A DNA stretch of 64,000 nt, from assembly GCF_020400825.1 (NCBI RefSeq), contig NZ_JAINVH010000008.1:62001-126000 (forward strand), given 5' to 3'. How positions within the stretch are numbered: position 1 is the stretch's first letter; each line of letters begins with the position of its first letter. Origin of the DNA: Streptomyces sp. HPF1205 (GTDB taxonomy: Bacteria > Actinomycetota > Actinomycetes > Streptomycetales > Streptomycetaceae). The notes under the pieces are model-generated. The model was not told where the DNA came from. It searched no databases and was given only the letters and a program-made list of their open reading frames with translations. Both the position numbers and the translations under genes were made by a program. Shown here piece by piece: positions 25,009 to 33,020 of the stretch.

Positions 25009-25012
25009 GACG

Positions 25013-26176
25013 ATGCCGAGCACCACCGGGCGCACCGCCCCGATCGACGTACCCCGCGGTCTGAAGGGCGTGGTCGTCACCGAGACATCCCTCGGCGACG
25101 TGCGCGGAGTCGAGGGCTTCTACCACTACCGGGAGTTCTCCGCGGTCGAACTCGCCGAAAGCCGCACCTTCGAGGACGTCTGGCACCTGATGTTCCACGG
25201 AGCGCTGCCGGACGCCGCCGAGCGCGCCGCGTTCACCGCCCGTACCGCCGCCCTGCGCCACCTGCCCGCCCAAGTGCGCGCCGCGCTGCCGGCCGTCGCC
25301 CGGGCGACGGCTCCCTCCGGCCCGCTCGCCGGGCTGCGCACCGCGCTGTCGCTGGCCGGGGCCTGCGCCGGGTTCTCGCCGCTGTACGACATCGACGCCG
25401 AGCGCCGCCGGGCCGACGCGCTGGCCGCCTGCGCCCTCGTACCGACGCTGCTGACGGCGCTCCACCGGCTCGGACAGGGGCTGGAGCCGGTGGAGCCGCG
25501 GGACGATCTGCCGCACGCGGCCAATTACCTGTGGATGCTCACCGGCCGCGAGCCCGAGCCCGAGCGGGTCCGGGCCGTCGAGCGCTACCTGATCTCGACG
25601 GTCGACCACGGCTTCAACGCCTCGACGTTCACCGCCCGGGTCATCGCCTCCACGGGCGCCGACCTGGCCGCATGCCTGGTCGGCGCCATAGGCGCGCTGT
25701 CCGGGCCGCTGCACGGCGGCGCGCCCAGCCGCGCCCTGGACACCCTGGACGCGATCGGCACCCCTGACCGCATCGACGGCTGGCTGCGCGAACGCATCCT
25801 GGCCGGCGACCGCATCATGGGCTTCGGCCACCCTGTCTACCGCACCGAGGACCCGCGCTCCCGGATGCTGAAGGGCATCGCCCGCACCCTGGGCGGCGAC
25901 CTGGTGGACTTCGCGGTCCAGGTCGAGGAGCGGGCCGAGGCGCTGCTGGCCGAGCTGAAGCCCGGCCGCGACCTGCACGTCAACGTGGAGTTCTACGCCG
26001 GCGTGGTGATGGAGCTGTGCGGGCTGCCCCGGCAGATGTTCACCCCCACCTTCGCGGCGGCCCGGGTGGTCGGCTGGAGCGCCAACGTCCTGGAGCAGGC
26101 CGAGGACGGCAAGATCATCCGTCCGGCCGCGCGGTACGTGGGTCCGCCTCCGGCCCGGCCGGTGCCGGCCGCGTGA
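25013..26176 (+). CDS. Citrate/2-methylcitrate synthase family protein
   Basis: 387 residues with a strong ribosome site AAGGAGGAAG. Full citrate synthase fold: GALSGPLHGGAPSRAL (first catalytic His), IMGFGHPVYRTEDPRSRML (second His), and HVNVEFYAGVVMELCGLPRQMF, where the position of the usual catalytic Asp is Glu. That Glu occurs in some actinobacterial paralogues, so activity is likely but the substrate (acetyl-CoA or propionyl-CoA) is open. Together with the divergent HTH-fused paralogue it forms a conserved-looking pair; heteromers are possible. (The third block is at residues ~323-344.). Confidence 0.9.
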   Translation: MPSTTGRTAPIDVPRGLKGVVVTETSLGDVRGVEGFYHYREFSAVELAESRTFEDVWHLMFHGALPDAAERAAFTARTAALRHLPAQVRAALPAVARATAPSGPLAGLRTALSLAGACAGFSPLYDIDAERRRADALAACALVPTLLTALHRLGQGLEPVEPRDDLPHAANYLWMLTGREPEPERVRAVERYLISTVDHGFNASTFTARVIASTGADLAACLVGAIGALSGPLHGGAPSRALDTLDAIGTPDRIDGWLRERILAGDRIMGFGHPVYRTEDPRSRMLKGIARTLGGDLVDFAVQVEERAEALLAELKPGRDLHVNVEFYAGVVMELCGLPRQMFTPTFAAARVVGWSANVLEQAEDGKIIRPAARYVGPPPARPVPAA

Positions 26177-26194
26177 CAGGAGCGCGGGCCCCGG

Positions 26195-26215
26195 CCGGCG
26201 GAACCTTTCCGCCGG
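26195..26215 (+). terminator. Terminator after citrate synthase gene
   Basis: CCGGCGGA at 26195-26202 and TCCGCCGG at 26208-26215 form an 8-bp stem with loop ACCTT, 18 nt past the stop. Confidence 0.7.
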
Positions 26216-26545
26216 TTGGGCCACCGCCGCCCGTGAGGACCCGCGGGCGGGCCGGACGGCCGGGAAGCCGGTCCCCGGTGTGAGGCGACGCACGGAACCG
26301 GCCGGGTCGTCCTGGTCGTTGGAGGGGTGTCGGAGGCACAATTCCAGCAGTGACCCGCAGTAAGTGACTCACGACCGGTGAATCCGCGGTGCCCGGCGGC
26401 CGAACCGCATTACCGCCGCACCGCCTCACAGCCGTGCAAAGTCACCACCGCGGGCCGCCGAGCAGCGAACGAACAATCGAACAACCGGAGCCCGACGGGC
26501 CGGCGCCGCGCCGCCCCGCGCCCCGCACGTCTCGGGAGGGGCCAC
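26216..26545. promoter_or_regulatory. Leader of the htpX-pspAB operon with a possible sigma-E-type promoter
   Basis: No gene lies in this 330-bp stretch. GGAAC at 26294-26298 and GTC at 26315-26317 are separated by 16 bp, which fits the envelope-stress SigE promoter pattern of Streptomyces. Given that HtpX handles misfolded membrane proteins, SigE control would make sense, but the motif is short and could be chance. Confidence 0.3.
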
Positions 26546-27448
26546 ATGCCCAGGAACCGCTTCGCGCCCGACCGGGGACTGACGACCCGCATGGTCGTCA
26601 CGATGTTCCTGATCGGACTTCTCTACGTCGTCTTCGTGGGCGCGCTGCTGGCACTGCTGCGCGGCTCCTGGCCGATCATCGTGGTGATCGCCGGCCTGCT
26701 GTTCGTCGCCCAGTTCTGGTTCAGCGACAAGATCGCCGCCTTCAGCATGGGCGCCCGCGAGGTCACCCCCGAGGAGGCGCCGGAGCTGCACGGAGTGGTG
26801 GACCGCGTCTGCGCCCTCGGCGACCTGCCCAAGCCCAAGGTCGCCATCGCCGACTCCGACGTGCCCAACGCCTTCGCCACCGGCCGCAACCAGAAGAACA
26901 CCGTGGTGTGCGCCACCACCGGACTGCTGCGCCGCCTGGAGCCGGACGAGCTGGAGGGCGTCATCGCCCACGAGCTGTCCCACGTCGCCCACAAGGACGT
27001 CGCCGTGATGACCGTCGCGTCCTTCCTCGGCATCCTGGCCGGCGTCATCACGCGCATCGGCCTGTGGGGCGGCTTCCGCCGCGGCGGCCGGGACCAGAAC
27101 ACCGCGCTGATCGCCGTCCTCGTCCCCTTGGTCAGCGCGGTCGTCTACGCGATCAGCTTCCTGCTCACCCGGATGCTGTCGCGCTACCGCGAGCTGTCCG
27201 CGGACCGCAGCGCCGCCCTGCTCACCGGCCGCCCCTCCGCGCTGGCCTCGGCGCTCACCAAGGTCAGCGGCGAGATGGCCGCCATCCCCACCGAGGACCT
27301 GCGCAAGTCCCAGCCCTTCAACGCCTTCTACTTCGCCCCCGCTCTCAGCGCGGGCCCGAGCATGGGCAACCTGCTGTCGACCCACCCCACCCTCGAACGG
27401 CGGCTGGAGCAGCTCGCCGCCCTCACCCGTGAACTGGACCGCCGCTGA
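26546..27448 (+). CDS. htpX: Membrane zinc metalloprotease HtpX
   Basis: 300 residues; ATG 26546 with GGGAGGG upstream. Two N-terminal transmembrane helices (VVTMFLIGLLYVVFVGALLA, WPIIVVIAGLLFVAQFWF), then the M48 protease domain with the zinc motif VIAHELSHVAHKD, a further membrane hairpin (LIAVLVPLVSAVVYAISFLL), and the third ligand Glu in RYRELSADRSAALL. It degrades damaged membrane proteins. The stop overlaps the start of pspAB by one base, tying it to membrane-stress handling. Confidence 0.95.
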   Translation: MPRNRFAPDRGLTTRMVVTMFLIGLLYVVFVGALLALLRGSWPIIVVIAGLLFVAQFWFSDKIAAFSMGAREVTPEEAPELHGVVDRVCALGDLPKPKVAIADSDVPNAFATGRNQKNTVVCATTGLLRRLEPDELEGVIAHELSHVAHKDVAVMTVASFLGILAGVITRIGLWGGFRRGGRDQNTALIAVLVPLVSAVVYAISFLLTRMLSRYRELSADRSAALLTGRPSALASALTKVSGEMAAIPTEDLRKSQPFNAFYFAPALSAGPSMGNLLSTHPTLERRLEQLAALTRELDRR

Positions 27449-27999
27449 TGGGTCTGCTCGACGTGCTGCTGGGCCGCAGCAAACCGGTCCGCCCCGACCT
27501 CGACCAGCTGTTCGGCCTCTCCTCGGCCGCCCTCACCCTGGAGGCGGCGAGCGACCTGCGGCCCACCGGGCTGGGCTCGGTGTGCTTCGCCGCCGTCGAG
27601 GGCGGCGCCTTCGCCGAGATCCAGCGGGACCTCCACACGCTCCTCGCGGTGGAGTCCAGCCAGGACTCCTACGGCTACACGTGGCTGCTCTCCCGTCATG
27701 CGCCCAGCGAGACCACCGACCTCGTGACCGACCTGCACGCGGTCAACTCCACCCTGGAGGACCACGGGTTCGGGCCCCAGCTGCTGTGCTCGCTGGTCGG
27801 CTTCAAGGATTCGCGCGGGCAGTCCCTCGCGCTCGTGTACCTCTACAAGAGGGGTTCGTTCTACCCCTTCGCGCCGCTGCCCGGCGAGAAGCGGGACAGC
27901 GCGCTGGAACTGCAGGTCAAAGCACTGGTGGCCAATGACCTGCGGGTGGAGAAGGACCTGAGCCGCTGGTTCCCGGTGTGGGGCGCGCCGGGGCTGTGA
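27448..27999 (+). CDS. pspAB: PspA-associated protein PspAB
   Basis: 183 residues, ATG overlapping the htpX stop. The beginning MGLLDVLLGRSKPVRPDLD and the blocks LDQLFGLSSAALTLEA, LAVESSQDSYGYTWLL and SLALVYLYKRGSFYPFAP match the actinobacterial PspAB family, which is regularly linked to htpX and the PspA phage-shock-like system. Soluble, no transmembrane helix. It likely helps recruit or regulate the membrane-stress response; the biochemical activity is unknown. Family assignment is from memory of the sequence pattern. Confidence 0.82.
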   Translation: MGLLDVLLGRSKPVRPDLDQLFGLSSAALTLEAASDLRPTGLGSVCFAAVEGGAFAEIQRDLHTLLAVESSQDSYGYTWLLSRHAPSETTDLVTDLHAVNSTLEDHGFGPQLLCSLVGFKDSRGQSLALVYLYKRGSFYPFAPLPGEKRDSALELQVKALVANDLRVEKDLSRWFPVWGAPGL

Positions 28000-28085
28000 G
28001 ACCGGCCGCCGCGGTAAGTCCGGCCTAAGGTGGGGGCACAGCCGAGGATCCGGAGCGATCTTCCCACCTCCCAGGAGGCATCCGC

Positions 28086-28529
28086 ATGACCAGCGCCTAC
28101 GATCCCGCCTCGGTGCGGATGAGCCCCGAGCAGTGGGTCGCCGACCAGGCCCGCCGCTACGAGGAGTCCGGCGGCACCGAGGCGACCGACCTGAACGGTT
28201 CGCCGTGCCTGCTGCTGGACTACAAGGGCCGGCGCAGCGGCGAGTGGCACCGTACCGTCCTCATCTACGGCGAGGACGGCGAGGACTACCTGATCGTCGC
28301 CTCCAAGGGCGGGGCGGACAAGCACCCCGCGTGGTTCCTCAGCCTGCGGGAGAATCCGGAGGTCCACCTACGGGTGCTCGGGGAGCGGTTCGCCGCCCGC
28401 GCCGAGGTGCTCTCACCGCAGGAGAAGGCGCGGGTCTGGCCGATCATGGTGTCGGTCTACGCCCCCTACGAGGACTACCAGAAGAAGACCGAGCGGGACA
28501 TCCCGGTGGTCCGGCTGCGCCGGGCGTGA
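28086..28529 (+). CDS. Deazaflavin-dependent nitroreductase (Ddn) family oxidoreductase
   Basis: 147 residues, GGAGG upstream of ATG 28086. The split beta-barrel pattern includes PCLLLDYKGRRSGEWHRTVL (residues ~40-59), YLIVASKGGADKHPAWFLSL and NPEVHLRV, the signature of F420H2-dependent Ddn/FDOR-A enzymes. These reduce quinones, coumarins or nitro compounds with F420. The native substrate is not predictable. It is a single gene downstream of pspAB with its own leader. Confidence 0.88.
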   Translation: MTSAYDPASVRMSPEQWVADQARRYEESGGTEATDLNGSPCLLLDYKGRRSGEWHRTVLIYGEDGEDYLIVASKGGADKHPAWFLSLRENPEVHLRVLGERFAARAEVLSPQEKARVWPIMVSVYAPYEDYQKKTERDIPVVRLRRA

Positions 28530-28619
28530 CGCCCGGCAGGACCGTCCGGGAGCGGGCGCGAGCGGCGCCCCGGGCCGCGCCCGCCACCCGCCGGAACCTC
28601 CCGTACGTCCGACCGGACC

Positions 28620-29993
28620 TCAGCGGCGCGCGTCCAGCACCGCCTTGAGGGCGTCCAGGGCGGCCGCCAGGCGCGGCGACCCGCAGCACCGGGACAGCGC
28701 CGCCGCCTCCCTGCCGAGCGCCCGGGCGCCCTCCACGTCGCCGTTCAGAGCCCGGGCCTGGGCCGCCCGCGCCGCGTACAGGCTGCGGTCGCGCAGGAAC
28801 GCCGGGTCCTGCGCCGCCAGGGCCCGCTCCAGCAGCGGCCCGGCCTCACCGGGGAGACGGAGGTCGAGCAGGGACAGGCCGCGCTGGGCGTCGAGTTCGG
28901 CCGTGTCCAGCCAGTACAGCCAGGGCGGCCCGGGATCCGTCCGCGCGGCGTCCAGTCGTCGTTCGGCCTCGGCCGCCGCCCGCCGGAAGGCCGCCTCCGC
29001 CCCGAGCGCGGCGTGCGCCCTGGCCAGCCGGACGGCGGCCAGCGCGCGTACCGCGGGGGAAGCCGACCCGGCCGCCCGTACCGCCGCCTCGGCGGCCGCG
29101 ACCGCGTCCTGCGGCCGGCCGGCGATCACCTCCTGCAGGGCGAGCCCGCCCCACAAGGACACGGCCATCGGCCGGTCGCCCGCGGTGTGGGCCAGCCGCA
29201 GCCCGGTCAGGTAGTGGCGCTGGGCCGCCGCCAGGCGGCCGGAGTCGGTGGCCGCCCACCCGCCGAGCTGCGCCAGGTCGGCGGCCACCCGCAACAGCCT
29301 CGCCCGTGTGTCCCGTCCGCCCGGCTCCCGCCGCAACAGGCCCGACACCAGCCGCAGATCGGCCTGCGTGCGGTGCCGTACGGCCGCGCCGCCCAGGCGG
29401 TCGTCCAGCCGCCGCAGGCCCAGGACGCCGGCCTCCAGCCACTCCAGGACCCCACCGTCCGCCCAGCTGTCCGGCCGTCCGCAGGCCGGTTCGCCGTCCT
29501 GGGGCCGCTCTCCGGGATCCGCTCCCTCGGGCGGTTCCACCGCTCCCTCGGCCTCGGCCGCCTCCCAGTCGGCGATGGCGTCGCGCAGGGTGCGCTCGTC
29601 CGCGAGCGGATAGCCGCGAGGGTCGTCCGTGCCGTCCTCGACAAGAGCGGCGAGGGCGGTGAGGCTGCCGTCCGGCGTCCAGGGCAGGCCGTCCGGCATG
29701 CCGCCGTGCGCGGGCAGCCAGCGCGGCCACGGCCGCAGCTCCAATTCCCGCGGGTGGATGCCCAGCGCCCGGGCCAGAGCCCGCTGGCTGTCGGCCTCGG
29801 GCACCACCCCCCAGTGCTCCCAGCGCCACACCTTCTCCCGCCGCGCGGCCATCGGCACGCCCAGCGCACGGGCGTGCTCCGCGATCACCTTGGCCAGATC
29901 CTGGTAGCTCCAGCCGTGCCTGCGGCGGACGTACGCCAGGGGATGCGGGGACGCGTCGGCGCGCTCTCCCGCCACGTTTCCACCGCCGCCCAT
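28620..29993 (-). CDS. XRE-type HTH regulator with TPR-like C-terminal domain
   Basis: 457 residues. The N-terminal part PLAYVRRRHGWSYQDLAKVIAEHARALG through VWRWEHWGVVPEADSQRALARALGI (residues ~15-75) is a DNA-binding domain seen in many Streptomyces regulators. The rest is a series of Ala-rich amphipathic helices consistent with tetratricopeptide repeats, with an acidic linker near 150. This layout is typical of signal-peptide-responsive or developmental regulators, none of which can be named here. ATG 29993 was chosen although its ribosome site is weak. It is divergent from the next gene. (Quoted blocks are consecutive parts of one domain.). Confidence 0.75.
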   Translation of the reverse strand: MGGGGNVAGERADASPHPLAYVRRRHGWSYQDLAKVIAEHARALGVPMAARREKVWRWEHWGVVPEADSQRALARALGIHPRELELRPWPRWLPAHGGMPDGLPWTPDGSLTALAALVEDGTDDPRGYPLADERTLRDAIADWEAAEAEGAVEPPEGADPGERPQDGEPACGRPDSWADGGVLEWLEAGVLGLRRLDDRLGGAAVRHRTQADLRLVSGLLRREPGGRDTRARLLRVAADLAQLGGWAATDSGRLAAAQRHYLTGLRLAHTAGDRPMAVSLWGGLALQEVIAGRPQDAVAAAEAAVRAAGSASPAVRALAAVRLARAHAALGAEAAFRRAAAEAERRLDAARTDPGPPWLYWLDTAELDAQRGLSLLDLRLPGEAGPLLERALAAQDPAFLRDRSLYAARAAQARALNGDVEGARALGREAAALSRCCGSPRLAAALDALKAVLDARR

Positions 29994-30241
29994 ACCCGGT
30001 TCCCAACTGCCGTACTCCCGGCGGCGCCATGTTGCTGCCGCGATCAAGCTTTCGAATACCAGGCGGCGGCCGTCCGCGCCAGCCGAACGGTCCTTATCAA
30101 TTGCCCGCGGGCGGTCCAAACCCCTTCCACGATACGGGACTACAGCGAGACAACAGGTGCGGCCTTGTCGTCCATGACCGCCTACCGGTTGGCTGTTCGC
30201 GATCACCGGACGTAACGCGCGCCGTGGAGGGCTGCCCGCGG

Positions 30242-31198
30242 ATGACACCACCGCCGCCACCCTTCCGCTTCTCTCGCGGCAAGGACGAACTGGCTTTCGA
30301 TCCCGCTCTCGGCGACGAGGAGCTGATCGCGGCCCGTGCTGCCCTGTCCCAGGGCCGCTGGGGCGAGGTCCGCGCGCTGCTGGCCCGTACCGGCGACGAC
30401 TGGGACAGCCGCGGCCACCGCCTGGTCGTCCTCGGCGAGGGCAAGTCGGCCGCAGCGTGGGCCGACGAATGGCTGCTGGCCGAGCCGGAGAGCCCGGACG
30501 CCGCCGCGCTGCAGGCGTGCGCCGCGGTGTTCAGGGCGGCGGCGGGCAAGCAGAGCGCCGAGTCCGCGCGCGAGTCCTGCCTGCGCGCCGCCCGGATGAC
30601 GCCGCGTGACCCCACCCCCTGGCTCGGCATGCTCATCCTGGCCCGCCGCACCGGCACCGACGACGACCAGGTGCGCGCCTTCGACCAGGTACGAGGACGG
30701 CACCGCGGCCACCACCACGCGCACTACCTGATGACCCAGGTGCTGGCCGAGCGTCAGAAGACCGACGGCGACGACCCGTTCCACGAGGTGTACGAGTTCG
30801 CCGAGTGGGCCGCGGACGAGGCCGGGGCGGGATCGCCGCTGGCCGTGCTGCCACTGGTGGCGCTGATCGAGCGGTACCGGGTGCTGGCCTCGGCCGGCGC
30901 CCTGCCGTCCACGCCGGCCGGGCTGCCGTACTGGACCAGCCCGCGGGCGCGCACCTGCCTGCGGGTGGCCTTCGACTGGTGGCTGGACTGGGAGGGCGGG
31001 CACCACCCGCGCCTGCCGCTGGACCTGAACCACCTGGCGTTCGCCAAGTTCCACTCGGGCGACTCCGTGGCCGCGGCCGCGCTGTTCAACCGGATCGGCT
31101 CCCTGGCGACCCGGGCCCCCTGGTCGTACGTCGGCCGCGATCCGAAGAAGTCGTTCCGCGCCGCGCGCAACTACGCGCTCGGCTTTGGTTCCTCGTAA
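30242..31198 (+). CDS. Hypothetical protein with helical repeats
   Basis: 318 residues from ATG 30242. Blocks such as LSQGRWGEVRALLARTG, WADEWLLAEPESPDAAAL and ESCLRAARMTPRDPTPWLGML read like tetratricopeptide-type repeats, followed by a second helical region ending in HLAFAKFHSGDSVAAAALFNRIG. No signal peptide or catalytic motif. Divergent from an HTH-TPR regulator and directly upstream of an amino acid permease gene (46 bp), so it may be co-transcribed with the permease. I do not recognise a named family. Confidence 0.72.
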   Translation: MTPPPPPFRFSRGKDELAFDPALGDEELIAARAALSQGRWGEVRALLARTGDDWDSRGHRLVVLGEGKSAAAWADEWLLAEPESPDAAALQACAAVFRAAAGKQSAESARESCLRAARMTPRDPTPWLGMLILARRTGTDDDQVRAFDQVRGRHRGHHHAHYLMTQVLAERQKTDGDDPFHEVYEFAEWAADEAGAGSPLAVLPLVALIERYRVLASAGALPSTPAGLPYWTSPRARTCLRVAFDWWLDWEGGHHPRLPLDLNHLAFAKFHSGDSVAAAALFNRIGSLATRAPWSYVGRDPKKSFRAARNYALGFGSS

Positions 31199-31244
31199 GT
31201 CCCAAGCACAGCACATTCGCACTTCCATGGAAGGAACCGCAGCC

Positions 31245-32777
31245 ATGCTGACGGGCAGCACCTCGGAGATAAGTACCTTCAAGGGCCAGCAAAGAGCACT
31301 GCGGGCGGACCGGATCGGCACCCCCGGCCTGCTGCTGTCCGTCCTGGCCGCGACCGCGCCTCTGATGGTGGTCGCCGGGGTGGTGCCCACGACCTTCGCC
31401 GCCGTGGGCGTCGTCGGCGTGCCGCTCATCTTCCTGATCCTGGGCGCCGTCCTCATCCTGTTCAGCTTCGGCTACGCCGAGATGAGCCGCCACGTCCACA
31501 ACGCCGGCGCCTTCTACGCCTACATCGCGCGGGGCCTGGGCGGCACCGCGGGCGCGGCCGCCTCGTACGTGGCGCTGTTCTCGTACAGCATCCTGCAGTG
31601 CGGGATCTACGGCATCTTCGGCTTCGAGATCTCCAGCCAGATAGCCGAGCACTGGCACCACAACGTCGACTGGTGGTGGCCCGCCCTGGGCGGAGTGCTG
31701 GTCACCGGCATCTTCGGAGCCCTGAAGATCGACGTCAACGCCAAGGTGCTGGGCCTGCTGCTGCTGATCGAGACCGTGCTCATCGTCGTCTTCGACATCA
31801 GCTTCCTGTCCGACGCCGGCCCGCAGGGCGTGTCCCTGCACGCCTTCAGCCCCAGCACCCTGAGCGGCTCGGGCTTCGGCACCGCCCTGTGCTTCTGCAT
31901 CGCCGCCTTCACCGGCTTCGAACAGGCCCCGGTCTACGCCGAGGAGACCAGCCGGCCGCAGCGCGTCGTGGCCCGGGTGATGTTCATGGCGGTCGGATTC
32001 GCCACCCTGTTCTTCGCGTTCAGCGCCTGGGCGGTCACCGTCGCGACCGGCCCCTCGCACGTCGTGGACGCCGCCCGGCACAGCCCCACCATGATCTTCG
32101 ACCTCAACCAGTCGCGGATCGGCGGCACGTTCACCGACATCCTCAACGTCTTCTTCATCACCGGCATCTTCGCCTCGATGCTCAGCTTCCACAACGTGGT
32201 GGCGCGCTACGCCTTCGCCATGGGCCGCGACGGCCTGCTGCCGTCCGCCGTCAGCCGCACCACCCGCTCCGGCGGCGCCCCCGTCGCCGGCTCGCTCATC
32301 CAGTCGACCGTCGCCCTTGTCGTCGTCGCCGCCTTCGCCGTCACCGACGACAAGCCCGGCGGCGACCCGTCCTTCACGCCGATGATGCGGCTGTTCACCT
32401 GGGCCGGCAACGTCGGCGCGCTCGGCGTGGTGGTGCTCATGGCGGTCGCCTCGATCGCCGTCGTCGCGTTCTTCATCAAGCGCGGCGCCGCAGGCGGCCA
32501 GGCGTGGCGGCTGGTCACCTCCGGGATCGCCGCGCTGGCGCTCCTGGCCATCGCCTTCTACGCGGTCAAGGACTTCGCGGTGCTGCTCGGCGCCGACCCC
32601 GGGCACGGGCTGCGCTGGATCCTGCCCGGCGTCATCGCCCTCGCCGCCGTCATCGGTCTGGTGTACGGCCTGGTGCTGCGGGTGAAGCGGCCGCAGGCGC
32701 ACGCCCGGATCGGCCAGGGCAACGAGGCGTTCCAGCTGCAGAAGGCCGCCGCGGCCGCCTCCGAAGAGCCGGCGTGA
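31245..32777 (+). CDS. APC-superfamily amino acid permease
   Basis: 510 residues, AAGGAA upstream of ATG 31245. About twelve hydrophobic helices; the first bears GTPGLLLSVLAATAPLMVVAG, and the FGYAEMSRHVHNAGAFYAYIARGLG segment is the APC helix-2/3 signature. AAFTGFEQAPVYAEETSRPQR is the typical helix-6 to loop-7 block. It imports an amino acid or amine, coupled to protons. Substrate not assignable. A GC-rich hairpin at 32841-32893 follows. (Quoted blocks are near residues 20-40, 76-100 and 222-242.). Confidence 0.9.
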   Translation: MLTGSTSEISTFKGQQRALRADRIGTPGLLLSVLAATAPLMVVAGVVPTTFAAVGVVGVPLIFLILGAVLILFSFGYAEMSRHVHNAGAFYAYIARGLGGTAGAAASYVALFSYSILQCGIYGIFGFEISSQIAEHWHHNVDWWWPALGGVLVTGIFGALKIDVNAKVLGLLLLIETVLIVVFDISFLSDAGPQGVSLHAFSPSTLSGSGFGTALCFCIAAFTGFEQAPVYAEETSRPQRVVARVMFMAVGFATLFFAFSAWAVTVATGPSHVVDAARHSPTMIFDLNQSRIGGTFTDILNVFFITGIFASMLSFHNVVARYAFAMGRDGLLPSAVSRTTRSGGAPVAGSLIQSTVALVVVAAFAVTDDKPGGDPSFTPMMRLFTWAGNVGALGVVVLMAVASIAVVAFFIKRGAAGGQAWRLVTSGIAALALLAIAFYAVKDFAVLLGADPGHGLRWILPGVIALAAVIGLVYGLVLRVKRPQAHARIGQGNEAFQLQKAAAAASEEPA

Positions 32778-32840
32778 CCAAGGCCGGGACGGCGGACGCG
32801 GCCCGGCCCGGTCCGCGCGCCGGGCGCGGGTTCTTCGACC

Positions 32841-32893
32841 CGCGAGCCGGCGCCGGACCCGCCGGAACCCGCCGGACCCGGCGCCGGTCGCGG
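32841..32893 (+). terminator. Hairpin after the permease gene
   Basis: The block around CCGGCGCCGG at 32847-32856 pairs with CCGGCGCCGG at 32879-32888, extended by CGCGA/TCGCG with a one-base bulge. It ends transcription of the permease gene before the acyl-CoA operon promoter. Confidence 0.6.
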
Positions 32894-32960
32894 TGCGGGC
32901 AGGCACTGCCGCGCCCGACCGGGCGTGCCACGGCAAGCGCCGCCGCGCTCACCCGAACGG

Positions 32961-32978
32961 ACTGAGCGAGCGCTCAGT
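32961..32978. promoter_or_regulatory. TetR-type operator before the acyl-CoA operon
   Basis: ACTGAGCG and CGCTCAGT form 8-bp inverted arms around AG. Such TGAGCG-N2-CGCTCA sites are typical of TetR-family regulators of fatty-acyl or acyl-CoA metabolism. It ends 6 bp upstream of the predicted -35, where a repressor could hinder polymerase. No tetR gene is adjacent. Confidence 0.65.
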
Positions 32979-32984
32979 CAGCCC

Positions 32985-33020
32985 TTGCCAAGACTGGAAC
33001 ACGTTCCTAGCATCCTTGAT
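32985..33020 (+). promoter_or_regulatory. Predicted promoter giving a leaderless transcript
   Basis: TTGCCA at 32985-32990 and TAGCAT at 33008-33013 are separated by 17 bp. The expected start site, 7-8 nt after the -10, coincides with the GTG codon at 33021, which has no ribosome site. Leaderless initiation is common in streptomycetes. Confidence 0.65.
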
